Origin: Pisaster brevispinus
Taxonomy: Eukaryota; Echinodermata; Asteroidea; Forcipulatida; Asteriidae
Assembly (NCBI GenBank): GCA_023634235.1
Contig: JAMKCF010000003.1
Span: forward strand, 18,012,742-18,076,741
Reading direction: 5' to 3'
Length of the DNA stretch: 64,000 nt
Shown here: piece after piece, positions 1-10,513 of the stretch
Layout of the letters: every line of letters starts with the position of its first letter
Numbering within the stretch: the first letter of the stretch is position 1
Translations under genes and position numbers: made by a program
Notes under the pieces: generated by a model
What the model saw: the letters and a program-made list of their open reading frames with translations, nothing else
What the model was told of the DNA's origin: nothing
Database searches by the model: none

Positions 1-184
1 TCCTTTTTTCTGAGTCTAAAGATTTGAATCATGATTTCACTAATGAGGTAGGAATTTCGATTGTCTTTGCGTGGAACAGATAGCCCAGTGGTTGGGAGAT
101 AGTTTCTGGTGGATCGAGACCCCGATTCGAATCCCGGCAGTGTCCTTGATCTTCTTTTTCTTTTGTTCTGAGTCTAAGGATTTG

Positions 185-194
185 AATCATGATT
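185..194. other. Conserved 10-bp palindrome AATCATGATT (example)
   Basis: AATCATGATT is its own reverse complement and sits near the start of almost every monomer, about 45 bp before the A box. Linked variants change the left edge: TGAATCATGA is commonest, TGAGTCATGA is frequent between about 8600 and 44100, TGACTCATGA occurs near 39428 and 41046, and GAATCAGGATT breaks the palindrome in a recurrent subtype. A bound protein is possible but not shown. Confidence 0.7.
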
Positions 195-238
195 TCACTT
201 ATTACGTAGGAGTTTCGCTTGTCTTTGCGTGGAACACA

Positions 239-249
239 TAGCCCAGTGG
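239..249 (+). promoter_or_regulatory. A-box-like internal Pol III promoter motif (example; one per monomer)
   Basis: TAGCCCAGTGG fits the tRNA A-box consensus TRGCNNAGTGG, the sequence forming tRNA nucleotides 8 to 19 and bound by TFIIIC. It recurs in almost every monomer. Recurrent variants are TGGCCCAGTGG near 51373, 51531, 52160 and 53727, which is an even better fit, and TGACCCAGTGG in the monomers at about 8983, 15131, 20931 and 28150. Function is inferred from the motif and its spacing to the B box. Confidence 0.65.
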
Positions 250-281
250 TTGGGAGATAGTTTCTTTTGGATCGGGACCAC

Positions 282-292
282 GGTTCGAATCC
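282..292 (+). promoter_or_regulatory. B-box internal Pol III promoter motif (example; one per monomer)
   Basis: GGTTCGAATCC is an exact match to the tRNA B-box consensus GGTTCRANNCC, the T-arm element recognised by TFIIIC. It starts 32 bp after the end of the A-box-like motif, the spacing expected for an intronless tRNA gene. Most monomers keep it intact. A recurrent subtype carries GTTTCAAATCC, with the second G changed to T, and another carries GGTTCAAATCC, which still fits. A rare pair of copies near 38715 and 40323 has lost the right half. Confidence 0.75.
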
Positions 293-311
293 CGACAAGG
301 TCCTGATTCAC

Positions 312-324
312 TTTTTCTTTTTTT
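312..324 (+). terminator. Oligo-T Pol III type terminator (example; one or two per monomer)
   Basis: Runs of T5 and T7 separated by one C start 19 bp after the B box. Pol III terminates at four or more T on the non-template strand. Almost every monomer has such a tract in this place, with lengths varying from T5 to T14 or more (for example about 18130-18144). A transcript starting about 10 nt before the A box and ending here would be roughly 85-90 nt. Transcription itself cannot be shown from the sequence. Confidence 0.6.
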
Positions 325-1096
325 CTGAGTCTAAAGATTTGAATCGTGATTTCACTTATGAGGTAGGAAATTCGCTGGTCTTTGCGTGGAACAGATAGCC
401 CAGTTGTTGGGAGATAGTTTCTGGTGGATTGGGACCACGGTTCGAATCCCAAAGTCCTTGATTCTCTTTTTTTTTGACTGAGTCTAAAGATTTGAATCAT
501 GATTTCACTTATGAGGTGAACATTTCGATTGCCTTTGCGTGGAACAGATAGTCCAGTGGTTTTGAGATAGTTTCTGGTGGATCGGGACCACTGTTCGAAT
601 CCCGACAAGTTCCTTGATTCACTTTTTATTTGTTCTGAGTCAAAAAAATTTGAATCATGATTTCACTTATGACGTTATAATTTCGCTTGTCTTTGCGTGA
701 AACAGATAGCCCAGTGTATGGGAGATAGTTTCTGGTAGATGGGGACCCCGGTTCGAATCCCGGCAGTGTCCTTCATCTTCTTTTTCTTTTTTTTCTGAGT
801 GTAAGGATTAGAATTATGATTTCACTTATGACGTTAGAATTTCGGTTGTCTTTGCGTGAAACAGATAGCCCAGTGGTTGGAAGATAATTTCTGGTGATCG
901 GGACCAGAGTTCGAATCCCGGCAAAGTCCTTGATTCACTTTTTCTTTTTTCTGAGTCTAAAGATTTGAATCATGATTTCACTAATGAGGTAGGAATTTCG
1001 ATTGTCTTTGCGTGGAACAGATAGCCCAGTGGTTGGGAGATAGTTTCTGGTGGATCGAGACCCCGGTTCGAATCCCGGCAGTGTCCTTGATCTTCT

Positions 1097-1133
1097 TTTT
1101 TGTTTTCTGAATCTAAGGATTATTATTTTTTTT
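1097..1133 (+). repeat. Spacer expansion giving a lengthened (~183-bp) monomer
   Basis: In some monomers the T-tract plus CTGARTCTAAGG spacer is present twice: CTGAATCTAAGGATT, a T run, then CTGAGTCTAAGGATT. This raises the length from 157 to 183-188 bp (962-1144 is 183 bp; 1460-1647 is 188 bp) and gives the unit a second terminator-like T run. The same form recurs at about 9540, 10045, 15680, 17500, 18470, 38895, 42295, 45975 and 48260, and in duplicates of these. Confidence 0.85.
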
Positions 1134-2230
1134 CTGAGTCTAAGGATTTGAATCATGATTTCACTTATGACGTATGAATTTCGCTTGTATTTGCGTGGAA
1201 CACATAGCCCAGTGGTTGGGAGAAAGTTTCTGGTGGATCGGGACCACGGTTCGAATCCCGACAAGGTCCTCGATCTTCTTTTTCTTTTTTTCTGAGTCTA
1301 AGGATTTGAATCAGGATTTCACTTATGACGTATGAATTTCGCTTGTCTTTGCGTGGAACAGATAGCCCAGTGGTTCGGAGATAGTTTCTCGTGGATCGGG
1401 ACCACGTTTCAAATCCCGGCAGTGTCCTTGATTCACTTTTTCCTTTTTCAGAGTCTAAAGATTTGAATCATGATTTCACTTATGACGTATGAATTTCGCT
1501 TGTCTTTGCGTGGAACAGATAGCCCAGTAGTTTGGGAGATAGTTTCTGGTGGATCGGGACCCCGGTTCGAATCCCGGCAGTGTCCTTGATCTTCTTTTTC
1601 TTTTTTCTTAATCTTAGGATTATTTTTTCTTTTTTTCTGAGTCTAAGGATTTAAATCATGATTTCACTTATGACGTATGAATTTCGCTTGTCTTTGCGTG
1701 GAACAGATAGCCCAGTGGTTTGGGAGATAGTTTCTGGTGGATCGGGATCACGGTTCGAATCCCGACAAGGTCCTAGATTCACTTTTTCTTTTTTTCTGAG
1801 TTTAAAGATTTGAATCATGATTTCACTTGTGAGGTAGGAATTTCGCAAGTCTTTGCGTGGAACAGATAGCCCAGTGGTTTGGAGATAGTTTCTGGTGGAT
1901 CGGGACCACGGTTCGAATCCCGACAAGGTCCTTGATTCACTTTTTCTTTTTTCTGAGTCTAAAGATTTGAGTCATGATTTCACTAATGACGTATGAATTT
2001 CGCTTGTCCTTGCGTGGAACAGATGACCCAGTGGTTGGGAGACAGTTTCTTGTTGATCGGGACCCGGTTCGAATCCCGGCAGGGTCCTTGATTCACTTTT
2101 TCTTTTTTCTAAGTCTTTAGATTTGAATCATGATTTCACTTATGAGGTAGGAATTTCGCTTGTCTTTGCGTGGAACAGATAGCCCAGTGGTTTGGAGATA
2201 GTTTCTGGTGGATCGGAACCACGGTTCGAA

Positions 2231-5200
2231 CCCCGACAAGGTACTTGATTCACTTTTTTTTCTGAGTCTAAAGATTTGAATCATGATTTCACTTATGAGG
2301 TAGGAATAACGCTTGTCTTTGCGTGGAACAGATAGCCCAGTGGTTGGAAGATAGTTTCTGGTGGATCGGGACCACGGTTCGAACCCCGACAAGGTACTTG
2401 ATTCACTCTTCTTTTTTCTGAGTCTAAAGATTTGAATCATGATTTCACATATGAGGTAGGAATTTCGCTTGTCTTGCATGGAACAGATAGCCCAGTGGTT
2501 TGGAGATAGCTTCTGGTGGATCTGGACCACGGTTCAAACCCCGACAAGGTACTTGATTCACTTGTTCTTTTTTCTGAGTCTAAAGATTTGAATCATGACT
2601 TCACTTTTGAGGTAAGAATTTCGCTTGTCTTTGCGTGGAACAGATAGCCCAGTGGTTGGGAGATAGTTTCTGGTGGATTGGGACCACGGTTCGAATCCCA
2701 AAGTCCTTGATTCTCTTTTTGTTTTGACTGAGTCTAAAGATTTGAATCATGATTTCACTTATGAGGTGAAAATTTCGATTGCCTTTGCGTGGAACAGATA
2801 GCCCAGTGGTTTTTAGATAGTTTCTGGTGGATCGGGACCACTGTTCGAATCCCGACAAGTTCCTTGATTCACTTTTTATTTGTTCTGAGTCTAAAAAAAT
2901 TGAATCATGATTTCACTTATGAGGTAGGAATTTCGCTTGTCTTTGCGTGGAACAGATAGCCCAGTGTATGGGAGATAGTTTCTGGTAGATGGGGACCCCA
3001 GTTCGAATCCCGGCAGTGTCCTTCATCTTCTTTTTCTTTTTTTTCTGAGTGTAAGGATTAGAATCATGATTTCACTTATGACGTTAGAATTTCGGTTGTC
3101 TTTGCGTGAAACAGATAGCCCAGTGGTTGGAAGATAGTTTCTGGTGGATAGGGACCACAGTTCGAATCCCGGCAAAATCCTTGATTCACTTTTTCTTTTT
3201 TCTGAGTCTAAATATTTGAATCATGATTTCACTAATGAGGTAGGAATTTCGATTGTCTTTGCGTTTAACAGATAGCCCAGTGGTTGGGAGATAGTTTCTG
3301 GTGGATCGAGACCCCGGTTCGAATCCCGGCAGTGTCCTTGATCTTCTTTTTGTGTTTTCTGTGTCTAAGGATTTGAATCATGATTTCACTTATGACGTTA
3401 TAATTTCGGTTGTCTTTGCGTGGAACAGATAGCCCAGTGGTTGGAAGATAGTTTCTGGTGGATCGGGACCCCAGTTCGAATCCCGGCAGGGTCCTTGATT
3501 CACTTTTTCTTTTTTTCTAATTCTTTAGATTTGAATCATGATTTCACTTATGAGGTAGGAATTTCGTTTGTCTTTGCGTGGAACAAATAGCCCAGTGGTT
3601 GGGAGATAGTTTGTGGTGGATTGGGACCACGGTTCGAATCCCAAAGTCCTTGATTCTCTTTTTGTTTTGACTGAGTCTAAAGATTTGAATCATGATTTCA
3701 CTTATGAGGTGAAAATTTCGATTGCCTTTGCGTGGAACAGATAGCCCAGTGGTTTTGAGATAGTTTCTGGTGGATCGGGACCACTGTTCGAATCCCGACA
3801 AGTTCCTTGATTCACTTTTTATTTGGTTTGAGTCTAAAAAATTTGAATCATGATTTCACTTATGACGTAGGAATTTCGCTTGTCTTTGCGTGGAACAGAT
3901 AGCCCAGTGGTTGGGAGATAGTTTCTCGTGGATCAGGACCACGGTTCGAATCCCGGTAGGGTCCTCGATCCCCTTTTTCTTTTTTCTGAGTCTAAAGATT
4001 TGAATCATGATTTCACTTATGACGTAGGAATTTCGCTTGTCTTTGCGTGGAACAGATAGCCCAGTGGTTGGGAGATAGTTTCTGGTGGATCGGGACCACG
4101 GTTCGAACCCCGACAAGGTACTTGATTCACTTTTTTTTCTGAGTCTAAAGATTTGAATCATGATTTCACTTATGATGTTTGAATTTCGGTTGTCTTTGCG
4201 TGAAACAGATAGCCCAGTGGTTGGGAGATAGTTTATGGTGGATCGGGACCACGGTTAGAATCCCTGCAAAGTCCTTGATTCACTTTTTCTTTTTTCTGAG
4301 TCTAAAGATTTGAATCATGATTTCACTAATGAGGTAGGAATTTCGCTTGTCTTTGCGTGGAACAGATAGCCCAGTGGTTGGGAGATAGTTTCTGGTAGAT
4401 CGGGACCACGGTTCGAATCCAGGCAGTGTCCTTCATCTTCTTTTTCTTTTTTTTAAAGTCTGAGGATTTGAATCATGATTTCACTTATGACGTTAGAATT
4501 TCGGTTGTCTTTGCGTGGAACAGATAGCCCAGTTGATGGGAGATAGTTTCTGGTGGATTGGGACCACGGTTCGAATCCCAAAGTCCTTGATTCTCTTTTT
4601 GTTTTGACTGAGTCTAAAGATTTGAATCATGATTTCACTTATGAGGTGAAAATTTCGATTGCCTTTGCGTGGAACAGATAGCCCAGTGGTTTTTAGATAG
4701 TTTCTGGTGGATCGGGACCACTGTTCGAATCCCGACAAGTTCCTTGATTCACTTTTTATTTGTTCTGAGTCTAACAAATTTGAATCATGATTTCACTTAT
4801 GAGGTAGGAATTTCGCTTGTCTTTGCGTGGAACAGATAGCCCAGTGTATGGGAGATAGTTTCTGGTAGATGGGGACCCCGGTTCGAATCCCGGCAGTGTC
4901 CTTCATCTTCTTTTTCTTTTTTTTCTGAGTGTAAGGATTAGAATCATGATTTCACTTATGACGTTAGAATTTCGGTTGTCTTTGCGTGAAACAGATAGCC
5001 CAGTGGTTGGAAGATAGTTTCTGGTGGATCGGGACCACAGTTCGAATCCCGGCAAAATCCTTGATTCACTTTTTCTTTTTTCTGAGTCTAAAGATTTGAA
5101 TCATGATTTCACTTATGAGGTAGGAATTTCGTTTGTCTTTGCGTGGAACAAATAGCCCAGTGGTTGGGAGATAGTTTGTGGTGGGTCAAGACCACGGTTC

Positions 5201-6457
5201 GAATCCCGGCAGTGTTCTTGATTCACTTTTTCCTTTTTCTGAGTCTAAAGATTTGAATCATGATTTCACTTATGAGGTGAAAATTTCGATTGTCTTTGCG
5301 TGGAACAGATAGCCCAGTGGTTTTGATATAGTTTCTGGAGGATCGGGACCACTGTTCGAATCCCGACAAGTTCCTTGATTCACTTTTTATTTTTTCTGAG
5401 TCTAAAGATTTGAATAATGATTTCACTTATGAGGTTGGAATTTCGCTTGTCATTGCGTGGAACAGATAGCCCAGTGGTTGGGAGATAGTTTCTGGTAGAT
5501 CGGGCCCCCGGTTCGAATCCAGGCAGTGTCCTTCATCTTCTTTTTCTTTTTTTTAAAGTCTGAGGATTTGAATCATGATTTCACTTATGACGTTAGAATT
5601 TCGGTTGTCTTTGCGTTAAACAGATAGCCCAGTGGTTGGTAGATAGTTTCTGGTGGATCGGGACCCCAGTTCGAATTCCGGCAGGGTTCTTGATTCACTT
5701 TTTTTTTTTTTTTTAATTCTTTAGATTTGAATCATGATTTCATTTATGAGGTAGGAATTTCGTTTGTCTTTGCGTGGAACAAATAGCCCAGTGGTTGGGA
5801 GATAGTTTCTGGTGGATCAGGACCACGGTTCGAACCCCGACAAGGTACTTGATTCACCTTTTCTTTTTTCTGAGTCTAAAGATTTGAATATTGATTTCAC
5901 TTATGAGGTAAGAATTTCGCTTGTCTTTGCGTGGAACAGATAGCCCAGTGGTTGGGAGATAGTTTCTGGTGGATCGAGACCCCGGTTCGAATCCTGGCAG
6001 TGTCCTTGATCTTCTTCTTTTTTTCTGTGTCTAAGGATTTGAATCATGATTTCACTTATGACGTTATAATTTCGGTTGTCTTTGCGTGAAACAGATAGCC
6101 CAGTGGTTGGAAGATAGTTTCTGGTGGATCGGGACCCCAGTTCGAATCCCGGCAGGGTCCTTGATTCACTTTTTCTTTTTTTCTAATTCTTTAGATTTGA
6201 ATCATGATTTCACTTACGAGGTACGAAATTCGTTTGTCTTTGCGTGGAACAAATAGCCCAGTGGTTGGGAGATAGTTTGTGGTGGGTCGGGACCACGGTT
6301 CGAATCCCGGCAGTGTTCTTGTTTCACTTTTTTCCTTTTTTCTGAGTCTAAAGATTTGAATCATGATTTCACTAATGAGGTAGGAATTTCGATTGTCTTT
6401 GCGTGGAACAGATAGCCCAGTGGTTGGAAGATAGTTTCTGGTGGATCGGGACCCCAG
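2231..6457 (+). repeat. Older monomer zone with ~940-bp (six-monomer) periodicity
   Basis: A marker monomer in which the B box is followed by AAAGTCC instead of GGCAG/GACAAG occurs at about 2698, 3641 and 4578, with spacings of 943 and 937 bp. Positions about 2641-3205 align with 4521-5085 at offset 1880. Near the right end, a roughly 317-bp dimer carrying the CTAATTCTTTAG variant appears at about 6170 and again at about 6488. Copies here differ more from each other than in the later blocks, suggesting older amplification. No gene is seen. Confidence 0.8.
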
Positions 6458-9400
6458 TTCGAATCCCGGCAGGATCCTTGATTCACTTTTTCTTTTTTTC
6501 TAATTCTTTAGATTTGAATCATGATTTCACTTATGAGGTACGAAATTCGTTTTGTCTTTGCGTGGAACAAATAGCCCAGTGGTTGGGAGATAGTTTGTGG
6601 TGGGTCGGGACCACGGTTCGAATCCCGGCAGTGTTCTTGATTCACTTTTTTCCTTTTTTCTGAGTCTAAAGATTTGAATCATGATTTCACTAATGAGGTA
6701 GGAATTTCGATTGTCTTTGCGTGGAACAGATAGCCCAGTGGTTGGGAGATAGTTTCTGGTGGATCGAGACCCCGATTCGAATCCCGGCAGTGTCCTTGAT
6801 CTTCTTTTTCTTTTGTTCTGAGTCTAAGGATTTGAATCATGATTTCACTTATTACGTAGGAGTTTCGCTTGTCTTTGCGTGGAACACATAGCCCAGTGGT
6901 TGGGAGATAGTTTCTTTTGGATCGGGACCACGGTTCGAATCCCGACAAGGTCCTGATTCACTTTTTCTTTTTTTCTGAGTCTAAAGATTTGAATCGTGAT
7001 TTCACTTATGAGGTAGGAAATTCGCTGGTCTTTGCGTGGAACAGATAGCCCAGTTGTTGGGAGATAGTTTCTGGTGGATTGGGACCACGGTTCGAATCCC
7101 AAAGTCCTTGATTCTCTTTTTTTTTGACTGAGTCTAAAGATTTGAATCATGATTTCACTTATGAGGTGAACATTTCGATTGCCTTTGCGTGGAACAGATA
7201 GTCCAGTGGTTTTGAGATAGTTTCTGGTGGATCGGGACCACTGTTCGAATCCCGACAAGTTCCTTGATTCACTTTTTATTTGTTCTGAGTCAAAAAAATT
7301 TGAATCATGATTTCACTTATGACGTTATAATTTCGCTTGTCTTTGCGTGAAACAGATAGCCCAGTGTATGGGAGATAGTTTCTGGTAGATGGGGACCCCG
7401 GTTCGAATCCCGGCAGTGTCCTTCATCTTCTTTTTCTTTTTTTTCTGAGTGTAAGGATTAGAATTATGATTTCACTTATGACGTTAGAATTTCGGTTGTC
7501 TTTGCGTGAAACAGATAGCCCAGTGGTTGGAAGATAATTTCTGGTGATCGGGACCAGAGTTCGAATCCCGGCAAAGTCCTTGATTCACTTTTTCTTTTTT
7601 CTGAGTCTAAAGATTTGAATCATGATTTCACTAATGAGGTAGGAATTTCGATTGTCTTTGCGTGGAACAGATAGCCCAGTGGTTGGGAGATAGTTTCTGG
7701 TGGATCGAGACCCCGGTTCGAATCCCGGCAGTGTCCTTGATCTTCTTTTTTGTTTTCTGAATCTAAGGATTATTATTTTTTTTCTGAGTCTAAGGATTTG
7801 AATCATGATTTCACTTATGACGTATGAATTTCGCTTGTATTTGCGTGGAACACATAGCCCAGTGGTTGGGAGAAAGTTTCTGGTGGATCGGGACCACGGT
7901 TCGAATCCCGACAAGGTCCTCGATCTTCTTTTTCTTTTTTTCTGAGTCTAAGGATTTGAATCAGGATTTCACTTATGACGTATGAATTTCGCTTGTCTTT
8001 GCGTGGAACAGATAGCCCAGTGGTTCGGAGATAGTTTCTCGTGGATCGGGACCACGTTTCAAATCCCGGCAGTGTCCTTGATTCACTTTTTCCTTTTTCA
8101 GAGTCTAAAGATTTGAATCATGATTTCACTTATGACGTATGAATTTCGCTTGTCTTTGCGTGGAACAGATAGCCCAGTAGTTTGGGAGATAGTTTCTGGT
8201 GGATCGGGACCCCGGTTCGAATCCCGGCAGTGTCCTTGATCTTCTTTTTCTTTTTTCTTAATCTTAGGATTATTTTTTCTTTTTTTCTGAGTCTAAGGAT
8301 TTAAATCATGATTTCACTTATGACGTATGAATTTCGCTTGTCTTTGCGTGGAACAGATAGCCCAGTGGTTTGGGAGATAGTTTCTGGTGGATCGGGATCA
8401 CGGTTCGAATCCCGACAAGGTCCTAGATTCACTTTTTCTTTTTTTCTGAGTTTAAAGATTTGAATCATGATTTCACTTGTGAGGTAGGAATTTCGCAAGT
8501 CTTTGCGTGGAACAGATAGCCCAGTGGTTTGGAGATAGTTTCTGGTGGATCGGGACCACGGTTCGAATCCCGACAAGGTCCTTGATTCACTTTTTCTTTT
8601 TTCTGAGTCTAAAGATTTGAGTCATGATTTCACTAATGACGTATGAATTTCGCTTGTCCTTGCGTGGAACAGATGACCCAGTGGTTGGGAGACAGTTTCT
8701 TGTTGATCGGGACCCGGTTCGAATCCCGGCAGGGTCCTTGATTCACTTTTTCTTTTTTCTAAGTCTTTAGATTTGAATCATGATTTCACTTATGAGGTAG
8801 GAATTTCGCTTGTCTTTGCGTGGAACAGATAGCCCAGTGGTTTGGAGATAGTTTCTGGTGGATCGGAACCACGGTTCGAATCCCGACAAGGTCCTTGATT
8901 CACTTTTTCTTTTTTCTGAGTCTAAAGATTTGAGTCATGATTTCACTAATGACGTATGAATTTCGCTTGTCCTTGCGTGGAACAGATGACCCAGTGGTTG
9001 GGAGACAGTTTCTTGTGGATCGGGACCCGGTTCGAATCCCGGCAGTGTTCTTGATTCACTTTTTTCCTTTTTCTGAGTCTAAAGATTTGAATCATGATTT
9101 CACTTATGTGGTAGGAATTTCGCTTGTCTTTGTGTTGAACAGATAGGCCAGTGGTTGGGAGATAGTTTCTGGTGGATCGGGACCACGTTTCAAATCCCGG
9201 CAGTGTCCTTGATTCACGTTTTCCTTTTTCAGAGTCTAAAGATTTGAATCATGATTTCACTAATGTGGTAGGAATTTCGCTTGTCTTTGCGTGGAACAGA
9301 TAGCCCAGTGGTTGGGAGATAGTTTCTAGTGGATCGGGACCCCTGTTCGAATCCCGGCAGTGTCCTTGATTCACTTTTTCTTTGTTCTAAGTCTTTAGAT

Positions 9401-10513
9401 TTGAATCATGATTTCACTTATGTGGTAGGAATTTCGCTTGTCTTTGTGTTGAACAGATAGCCCAGTGGTTGGGAGATAGTTTCTAGTGGATCGGGACCCC
9501 TGTTCGAATCCCGGCAGTGTCCTTGATCTTCTTTTTCTTTTTTCTGAATCTAAGGATTATTATTTTTTTTCTGAGTCTAAGGATTTGAATCATGATTTCA
9601 CTTATGACGTATGAATTTCGCTTGTATTTGCGTGGAACAAATAGCCCAGTGGTTGGGAGAAAGTTTCTGGTGGATCGGGACCACGGTTCGAATCCCGACA
9701 AGGTCCTCGATCTTCTTTTTCTTTTTTTCTGAGTCTAAGGATTTGAATCAGGACTTCACTTATGACGTATGAATTTCGCTTGTCTTTGCGTGGAACAGAT
9801 AGCCCAGTGGTTGGGAGATAGTTTCTGGTGGATCGGGATCACGTTTAAATCCCGGCAGTGTCCTTAATTCACTTTTTCCTTTTTCAGAGTCTAAAGATTC
9901 GAATCATGATTTCACTTATGACGTATGAATTTCGCTTGTCTTTGCGTGGAACAGATAGCCCAGTGGTTTGGGAGATAGTTTCTGGTGGATCGGGACCCCG
10001 GTTCGAATCCCGGCAGTGTCCTTGATGTTCTTTTTCTTTTTTTCTGAATCTAAGGATTATTTTTCTTTTTTTCTGAGTCTAAGGATTTGAATCATGATTT
10101 CACTTATGACGTATGAATTTCGCTTGTCTTTGCGTGGAACAGATAGCCCAGTGGTTTGGGAGATAGTTTCTGGTGGATCGGGACCACGGTTCGAATCCCG
10201 ACAAGGTCCTAGATTCACTTTTTTTTTTCTGAGTTTAAAGATTTGAATCATGATTTCACTTATGAGGTAGGAATTTCGCTTGTGTTTGCGTGGAACAGAT
10301 AGCCCAGTGGTTTGGAGATAGTTTCTGGTGGATCGGGACCCGGTTCGAATCCCGGCAGGGTCCTTGATTCACATGTTCTTTTTTCTAAGTCTTTAGATTT
10401 GAATCATGATTTCACTTATGAGGTAGGAATTTCGCTTGTCTTTGCGTGGAACAAATAGCCCAGTGGTTGGGAGATAGTTTGTTGTGGGTCGGGACCACGG
10501 TTCGAATCCCGGC
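6458..10513 (+). repeat. HOR block A, extended copy 2 (4.06 kb)
   Basis: This stretch aligns with 12602-16657 at an offset of 6144-6145; a shorter part, 6458-8370, also aligns with 10501-12413 at offset 4043. The left boundary falls within the B box of one monomer (TTCGAATCCC at 6458). The right boundary falls just after CCCGGCAG, where this copy reads GATCC and the other reads TGTTC. The differences noted are mainly single-base or T-run indels, for example one T fewer near 16175 than near 10030. Confidence 0.88.

Larger units (their letters stand above)
231..316 (+). ncRNA. Predicted tRNA-like Pol III transcript (example unit)
   Basis: The interval from GGAACA to the first T run holds A box, B box and terminator in the order and spacing of a tRNA or SINE-head gene. 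A D-arm-like hairpin is visible in the consensus: CCC and GGG close the 7-nt loop AGTGGTT, which has the GG pair typical of D loops. The consensus 5' end GGAACAG does not pair well with the common 3' end AGTGTCC, and the anticodon arm is degenerate, so most copies are unlikely to be functional tRNAs. Whether any copy is transcribed is unknown. Confidence 0.45.
179..335 (+). repeat. Representative complete monomer (second in window)
   Basis: This 157-bp copy illustrates the phase used here. It starts at GATTTGAATC and ends just before the next GATTTGAATC. It contains the palindrome near its start, GGAACACA at 231, the A-box-like motif at 239-249, the B box at 282-292, and two T runs at 312-316 and 318-324. 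The same order holds in nearly all other copies. Confidence 0.9.
1..2230 (+). repeat. HOR block A, copy 1 (left end outside window)
   Basis: These 2230 bp recur at 6651-8880 at a constant offset of 6650, with no difference seen at the points compared. Identity stops where this copy reads CGAACCCCGAC and the other reads CGAATCCCGAC. It includes about 14 monomers, among them two lengthened ones (about 962-1144 and 1460-1647). The left end is cut by the window edge, so the duplicated unit may be longer. Confidence 0.9.

Noticed and set aside
195..608. Open frames of 60-148 residues on the minus strand (for example 195-608, 38950-39396, 43293-43712)
   Set aside because: They are reverse-strand translations of one to three satellite monomers. 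The same DNA is open in two frames, the monomer is not a multiple of three, the products repeat with the array, and there is no start or promoter context or domain.
6403..6663. Plus-strand open frames of about 62-86 residues (for example 6403-6663, 10446-10706, 37041-37232)
   Set aside because: These also lie across the tRNA-like segment and recur with the HOR. They look like readthrough of the A-box to B-box stretch and have no features of a real protein.
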